Assembly (NCBI GenBank): GCA_037976565.1
Contig: CP137668.1
Coordinates: forward strand, 27,500,113-27,564,112
DNA: 64,000 nt
Direction of reading: 5' to 3'
Source of the DNA: Mesocentrotus franciscanus
Taxonomy: Eukaryota; Echinodermata; Echinoidea; Camarodonta; Strongylocentrotidae
Part shown: positions 11,201 to 20,799 of the stretch, piece by piece
Position numbering within the stretch: the first letter of the stretch is position 1
Layout of the letters: each line of letters begins with the position of its first letter
Position numbers and translations under genes: made by a program
Notes under the pieces: model-generated
Told to the model about the DNA's origin: nothing
Seen by the model: only the letters and a program-made list of their open reading frames with translations
The model's database searches: none

Positions 11201-14200
11201 AACATTTCAGTACAACTTGCAAGTTTGTACCTTAAATATGACGAAAATGAGAATTTTTCAAACTTAAGTAAGACTTAAACTTAAGTGAAATAGTCTAGAG
11301 TCTACTTAACTTTTCAAGGACACTGTAAAAATCTTACAAAATAGAAGATTTGACTGGAATACCATGATTTTGGTATCAGATCAACCGGAAAATCGCACGC
11401 TATCTCCTCGCACTAATATCTTATAACATAGAGCCTATGTCAGCCAGCGATAGCCAATCTGAAGGGCCCATGAACGTAATGCGCATGCGCTAAATGTAAG
11501 CTAAAGTTCTACGTGCTAAGTAATTACTAATAATGGACTATGGAGTTTATTTTTCAGCCACTTAAAACTTAACTGTCTTAACTTCTTAACTAGTCTTAAA
11601 CTAAAGGGGGTGTAAACTGACAAATACAGGAGAACACCATCTACGTCTCCTTTTTGGACAACTGCACGTCAACGAATGGACTTGATTAACGGTAGTCAGC
11701 GACTAAATCTCTACATGGTTAGCATTCGCGAAACAGACCAAAGTTCTCCTCATGCTTCAGTTTCGCGTATGTTGCACGTCGTATTATACCCGAGTGGCCG
11801 AGTCAGGCCAGGGGAAAGACACGTAGTCTCGTCAGTTTACATCCCCTTTAACTGAAGACAAAATCCAAGTTTTTGGACTCTTACTAATTACTATATAGGT
11901 CTACTAGTACTACTACTAGTCTTAGTCTTAAAGGAGGATGACAAAGGTTGGAAATGTTGTCAGATTGGGATAAATTTTGCATTTATAAAGAAGAGAGTCT
12001 TATAAATGAAATAAAGTAAGTATGAAAGCCAAATATTGTCATCCAGCCAAGAAATCTCTGTTTGAAGTGATCAATTTGCAACTCTAAATTTTGTCCGCTG
12101 TGCAACTCTGTGTTTACATCTAGGACTTGTGTGACGTAAGAAGGAAGACCCGCCGCTAATAAGCCAGTTCATAGTTGCAGTCTGAGCATTAGCAGATAAA
12201 GGTCATTGCAGATACCAAATTGTGAAATACACGGAGACAAAATACTGGATACGTGCTCATGAAAGTTGTGTAATCATTATTCATTTATGCACAAGCAGTG
12301 CACTCCATGATACACAGGTGGAAGTATTCTTTGAAAAGAAATCCACAGAAAAAGCACAATAACTAACTGCGGCGAGCGCACTGCATAATATCGTGATGGG
12401 ATCTTCCCTCTTACATCACAGCCCTTAGACCGAAAACGATCGCCTTCACATTCTCGGTTCGAGTCGCGCGTGGAGGCTTGTTAAATGATTGTTTTGTTTA
12501 AATTGAATGTTAGTGTCAGTGGTGTTTTCAAGACATTAATTGAATGGAATCTTGTTTATGAAGTGTTAAACTGGCATAATATTCTAAATTTGTTGAATTC
12601 ATGGATTGTAATGTTTTTCTTCTCCACCCTCCTTTAAATTAAATCCAGAATTATTTTTACTTCTCATTGAAATTATGGAGGTGTGTGCATGTGTGTGTGT
12701 AATTGGGTTTTTAGTAACTGGAGACGCAGTCGCATTTTCTTCCCCCTCTTCTTTTCGTTGAAAGAAATATTCTCATATATACATGTACATGTACCGGTAT
12801 ACATGTATTGTGCTGTGGATATACAATGTATTTTGGACATTTAGTATCAGCATGAAGTACCTAGAATTATTTTGACATGTCTATCCCATTGCTTTTCAAT
12901 GAAAGATCTTATCCTCTCTCCAGCACAAACCAACAAGAGGAATACTTTTTAGAGATGTGTAAATCTCTGTACAAAACAGATACCGGTAGAGCTGCTCGCA
13001 AGGAATATCATAGAGCTGCCAGTCTGTTTATTCCCGGACAATTTTTCAGTCCATGCTGATATAAAACCAGAATAAGGAGAGAAACAGATACCTGTATGTC
13101 GGTTGCAGGTAAGTTTGCTGTATGTACAAATCAACCCCTAAAGGCCCTATCTCACTAAGCGGCGAGTGCTTGCGAACGTTGCGAATTTGGCAGTTGGCTA
13201 ATATTAGCGACTGTAAGCAACTGTTAGTGACAGTGTTTGCGAAGATTAGCAACTATTTGCCAATCCTTTGCCACTATTTGTGAATGTTTGGGACCTTTTG
13301 CTAAACCCAAATTCGCTACGTTCGCAAGCATTCGCCGCTCAGTGAGATAGGGCCTTTATGGTTTTTTACTTCAAAAATTTTACTCATGAATAATATAAAG
13401 AATGATTCTCCTGAATACAGGATCTCACTGGGATTGAGGATATGGAGAGATGTCGCAACATTTTGGATCAGCATGACTGGAATATTGAGGTGAGTGTTCA
13501 GCTTGTCCATGAAATTTTGTTTGTAGTTGTTAACAAAAAAACATATATACAGTGTAAATTTCATAGTTGTCAACTTGTGCTGTATGATCTGTATCATTCA
13601 GGTTATATTAACAGCACGCTAACCTTTCATAAAATATTTATTGGAAGTGCGCAGTAAAAAGAGAATACAAAAACACACACAAAAAAGAGAAAAATACTTC
13701 CGGGTCATGAATGACAGGGAAGAAGGGGTTGGGAGGGGGGAGTCGGACTTTTGAGCCACAGCATCACCAAGATCCAATATTCAGGTAACCACCTCTTCAT
13801 ATTTGGGCAGTGAATCCATTTAAGTAGACTCCATTTTGAAAATGCCATTTGCGGTCAGGCACTCCTATGCAGTGATAGCAACCAAAGCACATCAAAGGTT
13901 ATTCTATGTTGATTTGTTTCAGACTGCTGTCCAAGACACATTAAATGTATCTGAAGGTAAGCCGACAGTCTATGATAGGACTACGCAGGCAAGCCAGCAA
14001 CCAGTACGCACACCCGAGGTCAACACAAACCCTAGAGACCAAAGGTACGTTCAACTGTTATCCAATTTGCAATTGATATTGATTGTTCTATTCTTTCTTT
14101 TATCCTAACTTGATATCTTTCTGTCATACTTTTCACTCTCCCCTATCTTTGCCTTCTCTCTCATTCCCTCTGCACCTTCTCTTCCTCTCTTTTTTTCTCT

Positions 14201-17200
14201 CTCTCTTTCACTTTCTGCTTTGTACAACTAATTCTCCTGACTATATATTGGAATAGTCCTTGCTCTTGCTCTCTCTCTTTCATTCTTTTCCTCCTTGCTT
14301 TCTCTTGCTATCTCTTTCATCCCTTTATCTCTTGCTCTCCATCCCTCTCTATCCATACAATCTGAGTACAATAGAATGGCTTCAGACCACCACTACTTTA
14401 TCCCATAAGGTTTTAACACTGCCTCAAAAACAAGATAATTATCTATATTCATAACTTGTCTTTAGAAAAGTTGACTTGTATAAAGTTGAGCAGGTCAGAA
14501 GTAATATGAATGATTTCTGATGAATTATATCATCCTATTGTCAGAAGGGTCATGTCAGGTCACATCGCTGACAGAGGCTGTAGTTGAACAGCTAAAAATT
14601 GTGATGGTAACTTTAGATTTTATATTTAGATTAAAAGTTTTAACTTTCAAACACATGACCAATACAGATGAGCTTTCATAATTGAATGTTATCCTATCAT
14701 TTTTTCTCTCTCTCTCTTTTTCTTGCCGACAGGATATTCACAGTAGCGAGGCCGACGTCCTCCTGGTTCCAGTGGAGTTACATGATGGTCTTCTTCCCCT
14801 TCCGTTTTTTCTATTCCACAGTTTTTGATATTGTTCGATGGACACTTAGGTTGATTTGGCCTGATCCCAGGCGTATTGTTACGGATCCCCGTGGAGACGT
14901 CTTATCGTTTATCACGTCGTATGAAGAGAGATATGGAGCAGCCCATCCAGAATTCTATAGAGGAAGTTATAGTGAGGTAGGTAATACATGCTTTAGGCAT
15001 GATTTGATAGTAAAGCTGTATTCAGACATGCAGCAGTAAACTGGGGCATTTTTTAATAAAAATGATGTCAGAAAGCGTAATGCGCTTCACATTTCCTATC
15101 TTATAACACAGAGCTAAGTGAACATGCCTAGGACCTTTGTTGCGCACATTTGCCATTAATTTGGGATGGTTTTTTTGCTTCATACTTAATGCCTGGATTA
15201 CATTTGCCCCGGGCGCCGTACGATAAATTAGTCTACGATTTTTCGTGCGATTTTAGGGGCATCGTAGGAGGCTACGGGCTACGATGTTTGGGTTTACATT
15301 ATCTACGAGCATCGTGCCATTTCTTGTATTGGCCCTCGGGGCAGGCCAGGGCAAATCCGACAGAGGCTGATCGGAGATTGTACGGAAATCGTGCAATTTC
15401 AATGCAGTAGCCGTGCAGTCTTTGCAGCCTCCGCACGGAAATCGTACGGAGCCCGTGCAGCTTCCTTGCAAAGGTTGCGCGGAGAAGTCACAGTGACCGT
15501 GCAGCCGCCGTGCGGTTTTTTTTAAAGGTTTTGCTGCACGATCTGCGCAAGTCCTCCGGGCGATGACCGTGCGGGGATTGTGCAATAACACCTACGACAT
15601 GTTTACGGACTACGGGCTTACGATTTTTCAAATTTGTTTAACTTCTTACGATACAAAAATCGTAGAGGCCATAGAGCCCGTGAATTCGTACAAAAATCTC
15701 ACGGCCGCCTCCTGCCTCCGTACGGAGGCAGCACGGAAAAGGGGATACGGGCAGGATACGGGCTCCGTAGACTAATCGCAGGCCAAATGTAATCCAGGCA
15801 TAAACAAGCCTTAAGAGGGGCCAAGTTTGGTTGCATGACATGTGCTCTGGTGACAATTGCTCTGCAGTCTTTACATCCTACTCTAACAAAAGTCTTTACT
15901 CCAGCCCTGGACCAAACACGATACCTAACCCCAACCCCAACCCCGAACCAGGCCGGGGGAGTGTTTCACAAAGACTAAGATCGACTTTAAGTTGGACTTA
16001 ACCATGGCAGGCTGTTCATGCCACTGTTTGCTCTCACCATGTACTGGCATTGGTATCTTAAGGGACTTACAAATCATGGACTCAAATCTACAGAATTTAC
16101 ATTTTTGGATAATTCATTATTGAAGGAAAAAATATTATCTAAAGATCATAATGGTCCCAGTGGAAAAAAAGGGTGTAGAGAAGTTTTATGAGTTTGTATG
16201 AGAAGTGATATGGACCAATTGATCTAGTATTCTGGTGGAAGTACGTAAGGCATGCTTTACAGGTCGGTTTAAGATGAAAATTGGGTTCACTTGAGTTCTG
16301 TGTTAATAATAATTGTAATTATACATGCAGTCATAATAATTTTGGTCTTATTTATGCAAGGTAGCCATACATCAGTATGAATACTGCTCTTCTTGCAGAC
16401 TTTACTTTGATTACCCCAGCATTGCAAGATGCCCATTTAATACACCTGGGTTGAGAGGGTTAAAAGTGGGCAAAGCACCTTGTCCAATGATATAAGCACC
16501 GAGCAAGGATTGAACCCAGGGCCTCTCGGATGAGAGTCGAGATTCTTCACCAATATACCATAGTGCTCCCAGATGGCATGGTATTAATGAGTTTTCTTTG
16601 TTTGTTCATCAGGCATTAAGTGACGCCAAGAGAGACCTCAAGTTTTTATTAGTATATCTCCATGGTAATGATCATCAAGATACAGACCAGTTTTGTAGGT
16701 GAGTACCATCATGCTTTTAGGTGACTTTAGAGTACATGGTAATACAAAAAAAGATTGACCTTCATATCTTTTTTCAATGGAATATTCATAAATATGTAGA
16801 AATATATATTTACATAGACTTTAATACAAAAATTAATAAGTAATTTGGGTCTAAAACCAGTGGTACACTTTGCATGCATGTAGATGTCCATGTAAAATGT
16901 CATGACTATTGGATACTTAATATATAAAATACTGATGCTTAATTCAAAACTTTTTCAGCAATTTTGGTCTATGCTGTTAGACAAACTGATGTAGAAAACT
17001 AAAGCAAGTCAAAGTTTTTCTTTCAACACACTGAGAAATTAGTAATTTGTATGAACTTAAATTGTAGGTGATGTTAAAGCTACATACATAGTGCCTTTAA
17101 AACAAAAGTATAACATTTACTTATTTTCCTTTGCAGAGACACATTAGGTAATGCTGATGTCATAGAGTTTATCAATGCTAGTCTTATATTTTGGGCTGCA

Positions 17201-20033
17201 TCTGTCAACTCACCAGAAGGTTATAGAGGTAAGAGTTTTGTTTGCTTGTTTGTTTATTTGTTGGGGGTTTATTTTGGGGTGATGTGGCACCTTGAGCTGG
17301 ATTCCCTAATTGTTTTTGCATTCATGTTCATGAATGATGATGTTAGCAATCATGCGTAATGATCATTCACTACATTGCACATAGGCCACTGATGAATGGG
17401 TGGGTATGGGAGGGGATCCTGTTAATCTCTTTCTCATCCTGTCCCGTCCCTCCTTTTCTTTTATCTCCTACACTCCTATCATTTTCTTTTTCCTTTCTTT
17501 TTCCTTCTCACCATTTGATCTCTGACCTTGAATGATTGACCGACACACTTTTTTTGTCTGACCAGTATCATTAGCACTTGAGAGAACACCTACCCCTTCC
17601 TAGCCCTCATCGTTCGGGACAACAAAATGACGGTGGTGCTGAGGATAGAGGGCGCCATCAGTGGGGAGTCATTGATAGAGCGAGTGCAGCGGACGATGAG
17701 TGAGACCGAGGGTTACTTGGTGGCTATGAGGATGGGGCGTCAGGAACGGAACCTTAACAACACCCTAAGACAGGAGCAGGATGAAGCCTATAGGGAATCC
17801 CTTCGGCAGGATCAAGAGAAGGTATTGTATAAGGTTTTATTTTCATGACTTTTAGTGAATCACTCACCGATCGCAACTTTAACAACATGTGAAAAAAATA
17901 ACCATCACTTTTTTGTTTTCCCCATAGTGGGGTTTCTGTATCAAGCTTTAGGGGTGCGCATGTGTACCTTCACTTTTCTAACATACAATGTATCGGTACT
18001 GTGTGTGCAGAACAAATTGGCACAGTCATGCATTGTGCAAAATACGGTCGATGTCAGGTATAGTGTTTGGTACAGGGTAGAAGTGAGGGATTCGGTGAGT
18101 GTAGGATATTGACTATGCTGGAGCATGTGTCATCAAATTGTTTACCACACTACCATTGAATGCCTAGCTATGTTTGTAGAGGTGTCATGGTCTTGTGGAT
18201 ACATCACCGGACATGGGTCACGGTTTTAGTCCCGCCGTGGCACTAATGCCCTTTGGCAAGACATGAATCTCCATTGGCCACTCTCCACCCAGGTGTTAAA
18301 TGGGTACCGGTACCCGGTAGGATGCGAACGTTAATGTGGCTTGACTGGCATGTGTGAGCTTGTAAGATGGCACCTGGCCAGAATACTCCCCAATAAGTGG
18401 AGCTTGTGCCCAATCATGGGCGGATTAGCAATTGAATCCGATGACGGGGCAATAATTATTGCATTGTAAAGCGTTTAGAAACGTAGTATTAAGCGTCATA
18501 CAAATGTGATTATTGTTATTATTACTCTCAATCTGTTCATTTTATTTCTGCATTGTAGGCCAGAAAGAAGAGAGAAGAGGAAGAGGAGAAGAACAAACAA
18601 GAGCAGGAGGAAAGAGAGCAGGAGGAAGAGAAGCAAAACCAGATTGAGGTGAGGCTAAACACCTGTCCTTACTGTCCTAATTCTGGTATCTTCTAGAGGG
18701 CATATGGAAGAAAACATTTGCAATAAATGTGTGGGAAATACTTTATTGTATGAACTTGACCTGTACTATACTCTATTGTGTTGTCTTGTCTTATTTAATT
18801 TTGGCCTGCCCTGACCTGTAATCGCCTTGGATTGTGTTGTATGATTTCAACCTGTAACGTCTATATTATGATCTTGACCTATAAAGTAGGTATACAGTGA
18901 AATGTATCTAAAAAGAATCCTCAAGGGAGACAAGAAAAGTGGTCTTTATAGGCAGGTGATCTTTATGTACACGTTCCTTTAGTACAGGTTTCAATGAGAA
19001 CCAATTTTCAAGGAAACATAAAATGTGGTCTTTATAGACAGGTGGTTGCTTATTATAGAGTAGGTTTGACTGTGTGTTTTAAATCTTGAATACCTAGGAG
19101 AGAGCGAAACGTAGGATAGAGAAAGCTGCCCTCCTCCCTGATGAACCAGATGCTAGTAACACCGATGCCGTTAAGATTCTCTTCAAACTTCCCAATGGCA
19201 GACGACTTGAACGAAGCTTCCTTAAGACATGTTCATTAGAGGTTTGTAACATGTTGAAAGTATGACTAGAAATAGTTGACACCTTTGGACCAAATTCTGA
19301 TGCTATATGTTTGTTTGGTCGGTGTACAGATATCTATGTCCAGTGCTTTTGATCGTTTGTGATTGCCGGGAAGATGTGGTGAATTATATGATTCTAAAAC
19401 ATTGTATTACACAGTTGTTTCTATGAACAACATTGTACAAATATTGCACTCTCCAACATTCAAGTTCAACATAACAAGATACATGAACCGGACAAATTAA
19501 GAATTTTTTCCAGAAGTCATTTTTGTACACGTTCTATTAACCATGCTAAAAAGGTTGTTATATTGCACGCTCGTACACATATAACAAATTGTTAATTGTC
19601 ACATGACACATATTCAGTAAATAACAACTATTCTGAATAAATTCTTGAGTGTATCTTTCAAAATACATTGATTAATTGCATAAATTTGCCACTTACGTTA
19701 ATCAGAATTCAAAATTACCTGTAATTAAAAGAATGTAACCTAACCTGTTCTGCAACACCACTTCTATACACTAGATATATCCTATATTACTGTAACATGT
19801 AATGCATTTGTTATTATTCTTTATTCCTTTTGTTTTCTTCTCTTGAAATTCCAGGTCCTTTATGATTATGTATATGTCCAAGATGAAGTGCCAGACGAGT
19901 TCCAGCTCCAGACGAACTACCCTCGCGGATACTCCAGTGTGTACCGACTGAGGAAAATGAGACAGTGCCCTCTATAGGTGATGCAGGCTTGAACTCGCGT
20001 GAGATGTTGTATGTTCAGGACATCAGTGATTAA
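5178..20033 (+). CDS. FAF2: FAF2/UBXD8-like UBX protein, 10 coding exons, two apparent 1-bp frameshifts
   Basis: FAF2 is an ER and lipid-droplet protein that recruits the p97/VCP ATPase to ubiquitinated substrates in ER-associated degradation. Ten exons joined by GT-AG introns encode about 448 residues if one base is allowed back in exons 7 and 10; human FAF2 is about 445. Order: UBA region (about 8-48), hydrophobic hairpin (about 96-121, rich in W, F and Y), UAS thioredoxin-like domain (about 135-275), E/K/Q-rich coiled coil (about 290-350) and C-terminal UBX domain (about 358-446). The start ATG gives the expected N-terminus MAEDEEVTLTTEQTEKLLQF. The UBX loop reads YPR where the human protein has FPR. 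As written, the frame stops at 17601-17603 in exon 7. Conserved residues on both sides of each break point to sequence errors or recent lesions, not a processed pseudogene, because all introns are present. Confidence 0.92.
6712..6989. repeat. Two tandem ~136-bp units, each with a hairpin
   Basis: Both units contain a CGTATGGTTAATGGCGTGTA to CCATACGAGAAGTT inverted pair with a ~25-base loop, then a GCATAAATTTTGAC, GCTTCAGTTTGAGG, AGCGACGACGTCGAC series. The second unit differs by only a few bases. A partial inverted copy of the same sequence lies at about 6669-6718. They are internal to the 5589-8620 transposon. Confidence 0.8.
7112..8571 (-). mobile_element. Probable solo LTR inserted into the 5589-8620 transposon
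   Basis: The segment starts TGTAGAACTCC and ends TTGGTCACTACA, the TG...CA termini of an LTR, and is flanked by ATTG on both sides (7108-7111 and 8572-8575). Removing it restores the right arm and TIR of the host transposon, which shows that it is a later insertion. On the minus strand it would begin TGTAGTGACC and end GAGTTCTACA. No gag or pol sequence remains. A 4-bp duplication suits Gypsy-type elements. Confidence 0.65.
7560..7960. repeat. GATGAC-rich simple sequence
   Basis: Degenerate repetition of GATGACGAT/ACGATGA trinucleotide-like units inside the solo LTR. The long M/T-rich ORF in it is a consequence of the repeat. Confidence 0.7.
8800..9604 (+). mobile_element. LINE reverse-transcriptase C-terminal fragment with (ATT)n tail
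   Basis: The first frame gives RKASFALRRIGKVRRFLNKG, then IHSFVSSLLDNCNSLL and LQRIQNSAARLV, typical of the C-terminal part of CR1/L2-like reverse transcriptase ORFs. The frame shifts near 9060-9075 and continues TPILKDLHWLPVKFRIQFKI ... LTFKSLNGLSPEYLSDL. Near 9540-9604 it ends with AAAGCGCATTGAAATGTC...GCGCTATATAAGAACAAATT followed by (ATT)n. It is a dead, 5'-truncated copy in FAF2 intron 1. Confidence 0.85.
9605..10029. other. Intronic non-coding sequence with a short inverted pair
   Basis: GGGGCGTCATCTC at about 9757 faces GAGATATGACGCCCC at about 9845, a small imperfect hairpin about 100 bp across. Nothing else is recognisable. Confidence 0.4.
10030..10395. repeat. GA-rich region with a duplicated motif
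   Basis: GAGAGTTCAATTTATGACAA occurs at about 10034 and about 10370, each after an AGAGAG-rich run. The K/R/E-rich ORF here is simple sequence, not a gene. Confidence 0.6.
10416..10760 (-). mobile_element. LINE reverse-transcriptase C-terminal fragment
   Basis: A 111-residue open frame reads SSLASRRVEILTRFAKSLLG ... RHRHLLPQPRHVLTCRSLRN ... RTQRYKQSTVPSLVRLLN. This pattern (RR...L..FAK, then LLP.R, then RT.RYK.S..P.LV.LLN) is that of the C-terminal tail of CR1/Jockey-type ORF2 proteins. It resembles the fragment at 110-322. It is an old insertion in FAF2 intron 1. Confidence 0.6.
10761..11592. other. Intronic sequence, nothing recognised
   Basis: AT-rich with an ACGCGTACGC-type palindrome near 10825. 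No domain, RNA or clear repeat end seen. Confidence 0.4.
11593..11859. mobile_element. MITE with ~25-bp inverted ends
   Basis: CTAAAGGGGGTGTAAACTGA at 11601 faces its near reverse complement at about 11830-11855 (GTCAGTTTACATCCCCTTTA). About 265 bp, no coding capacity, within FAF2 intron 1. Target duplication not resolved. Confidence 0.65.
11860..13138. other. Intronic sequence, nothing recognised
   Basis: A GGTTCGAGTCG string near 12455 looks like a tRNA B box, but no cloverleaf or A box accompanies it. The remainder is AT-rich with a few ACATGTACATGTA runs near 12780. Confidence 0.4.
13141..13356. mobile_element. 216-bp MITE with ~45-bp TIRs and TA target duplication
   Basis: AAGGCCCTATCTCACTAAGC at 13141 is matched inverted by the segment ending 13356, and the match continues through GGCGARTGCTTGCGAACGT. 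TA lies on each side (13139-13140 and 13357-13358), as for Tc1/mariner-type insertions. It lies 64 bp upstream of FAF2 exon 2. Confidence 0.85.
13421..13489 (+). CDS. FAF2: FAF2 exon 2
   Basis: 23 codons between the acceptor AATACAG and donor GTGAGT, phase 0 on both sides. The sequence DLTGIEDMERCRNILDQHDW is the UBA core and follows intron 1 (8,180 bp). Confidence 0.92.
13923..14044 (+). CDS. FAF2: FAF2 exon 3
   Basis: 122 bp, acceptor GTTTCAG and donor GTACGT, ending in phase 2. It begins TAVQDTLNVSEG, the end of the UBA region, and runs into a T/Q/P-rich linker. Confidence 0.88.
14105..14365 (+). repeat. CT-rich low-complexity stretch
   Basis: Runs of CTCTCTCTTT and TTCCTCTC within FAF2 intron 3. 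Confidence 0.7.
14733..14976 (+). CDS. FAF2: FAF2 exon 4 (membrane hairpin)
   Basis: 244 bp after a pyrimidine-rich acceptor, with donor GTAGGT. It carries the hydrophobic hairpin (WFQWSYMMVFFPFRFFYSTV) that inserts FAF2 into the ER or lipid-droplet monolayer, then WPDPRR and the start of the UAS domain (SYEERYGAAHPEFYRGSYSE). Phase 0 at the 3' end. Confidence 0.92.
15188..15803. mobile_element. ~615-bp MITE, ends ATGCCTGGATTACATTTG
   Basis: The 18-bp end ATGCCTGGATTACATTTG at about 15189 recurs inverted at 15784-15801, and weaker symmetry continues inward (ATTAGTCTACG on both sides). The interior is rich in short palindromic words such as CGTACG, GCACGG and CCGTGC. It lies in FAF2 intron 4. 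Confidence 0.8.
16432..16566 (-). mobile_element. tRNA-derived SINE fragment
   Basis: On the minus strand a tRNA-like head (GGGAGCACTATGGTATATTG, then GGGTTCAATCC as B box) precedes a body related to the SINEs at 18183 and 34532, with CACCTTGTCCAA...CCCATTTAA in shared positions. The 3' tail is missing. Confidence 0.6.
16613..16698 (+). CDS. FAF2: FAF2 exon 5
   Basis: 86 bp, acceptor TCATCAG and donor GTGAGT. It encodes ALSDAKRDLKFLLVYLHGND, a hallmark UAS segment. Ends in phase 2. Confidence 0.92.
17137..17228 (+). CDS. FAF2: FAF2 exon 6
   Basis: 92 bp, acceptor TTTGCAG and donor GTAAGA. It encodes DTLGNADVIEFINASLIFWA and ends SPEGYR plus one base (phase 1). Confidence 0.92.
17566..17821 (+). 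CDS. FAF2: FAF2 exon 7, with an apparent 1-bp deletion near 17579-17580
   Basis: From the acceptor GACCAG the frame reads V-S-L-A-L as in the family, then slips and stops at 17601-17603. One frame over, conserved sequence resumes at once (ENTYPFLALIVRDNKMTVV) and runs to the donor at 17822 (QDQEK). One missing base after CTT at 17577-17579 explains this. Alternatively, use of the AG at 17581-17582 as acceptor starts the exon at 17583, keeps the frame and drops six residues. Confidence 0.85.
18183..18540 (+). mobile_element. tRNA-derived SINE with (ATT)n-like tail
   Basis: A tRNA-like head (GTCATGGTCTTGTGGATACA ... GGTTTTAGTCCCGCC) leads into CACTAATGCCCTTTGGCAAG ... CTCTCCACCCAGGTGTTAAA ... 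GGTACCCGGTAGGATGCGAA and ends TGTAAAGCGTTTAGAAA...ATTATTGTTATTATTA. The body aligns along its length with the copy at 34532-34890. It lies in FAF2 intron 7. Confidence 0.8.
18559..18648 (+). CDS. FAF2: FAF2 exon 8 (coiled coil)
   Basis: 30 codons, phase 0 on both sides, between ATTGTAG and GTGAGG. The translation is almost entirely K, R, E and Q (starts ARKKREEEEEKNKQEQ), matching the charged helix before the UBX domain. Confidence 0.9.
18890..19075. repeat. Diverged copy of the AGTCAAACCT-ended repeat
   Basis: It ends TAGGTTTGACTGTGTG and contains two GTGGTCTTTATAGRCAGGTG blocks. A related element is at 59572-59757. It ends just before FAF2 exon 9. Confidence 0.55.
19098..19241 (+). CDS. 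FAF2: FAF2 exon 9 (start of UBX)
   Basis: 48 codons, acceptor TACCTAG and donor GTTTGT, phase 0. It encodes the end of the charged helix and the first UBX strands (DAVKILFKLPNGRRLERSFL). Confidence 0.9.
19855..20033 (+). CDS. FAF2: FAF2 exon 10 (end of UBX), with an apparent 1-bp deletion near 19930
   Basis: The exon opens in frame (VLYDYVYVQDEVPDEFQLQT, then NYPRG) after acceptor TTCCAG. The written frame would end at the TAG 19975-19977. From 19932 a shifted frame gives the expected UBX end (LQCVPTEENETVPS ... REMLYVQDISD) and stops at TAA 20031-20033. One missing base between GGA (19927-19929) and TA (19930-19931) accounts for it. Confidence 0.85.
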
Positions 20034-20790
20034 CAGTTTGTTGTTGTTTAGTATGCTGAAGTGAGCCCTCTGTGTTAGTTTGAAGATGGAGATGGAAAGA
20101 TGGACTGAATTCCAAGCACGATATGAAACCTGGAAGCCGTTCGCATTGGAGATATTGAGCAAGATTTGAAAGCCAACGAGTTTGCCTGTTTCTATTTGGC
20201 ATTGCATAGTTCAAATCGGCTTAACTATCGCTGCGACATGAAGCAAGCGAGCAGTTTGCATCGTAGGCAGGGGAGGGAGGTTGCATGTATCTATTGGCAT
20301 TGTATCTCAGTGCTATTTTCCCCCACCTTGTATACACTACTTGTGCAGTACTTGTACAAGCATTGTAGAGAACAATTGCAGAGAACAATTGCAGAGAACA
20401 TTGCAGAGAACCTGATTTCCTGAAGAGGACAATATAGCTTTCATAAGTGAGAAGCAATGTTTGGAATATGTCTGTTGTGGTTGGTGTTTGGGAAAGAATG
20501 TGATGATAGTGGGATACTGCTGGATGCAATGTTAGGTCCAGTATGAGTGATTCTGGATTTAGATTCTGAGGAGGATGGGTTCTTTGCAAGTACGGTAACA
20601 AAGGTAAATGTTGGTCATGAGAGTGGTTTTAATACTGTTATCGATCGATTACATTCATGTTTTATTTAGATGGTTGGGAGGTCTTAGGACACATGCGACT
20701 GCAATAATCGCTCTGAAATGATCCACCATCATTTATGTTGATACTATGTGATGTTTAATTTGAAACGAAAAGGATCAATAAAACATGAAA
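20034..20790 (+). other. FAF2: FAF2 proximal 3' UTR
   Basis: Follows the restored stop. It contains a short tandem GCAGAGAACAATT run (about 20365-20405) and ends in a candidate polyadenylation signal. Confidence 0.5.
20777..20782 (+). terminator. Candidate FAF2 polyadenylation signal AATAAA
   Basis: AATAAA about 745 bp after the stop, followed by a genomic A run at about 20793-20805 that could also prime oligo-dT artefacts. Confidence 0.4.
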
Positions 20791-20799
20791 TACAAAAAA

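Noticed and set aside
12445..12470. tRNA-like B box GGTTCGAGTCG
   Set aside because: No A box at the right distance and no cloverleaf; probably chance or a very old SINE.
17627..17848. ORF starting at an internal ATG as a separate small gene
   Set aside because: It is the middle of FAF2 exon 7 (MTVV...QDQEK) running into intron 7.
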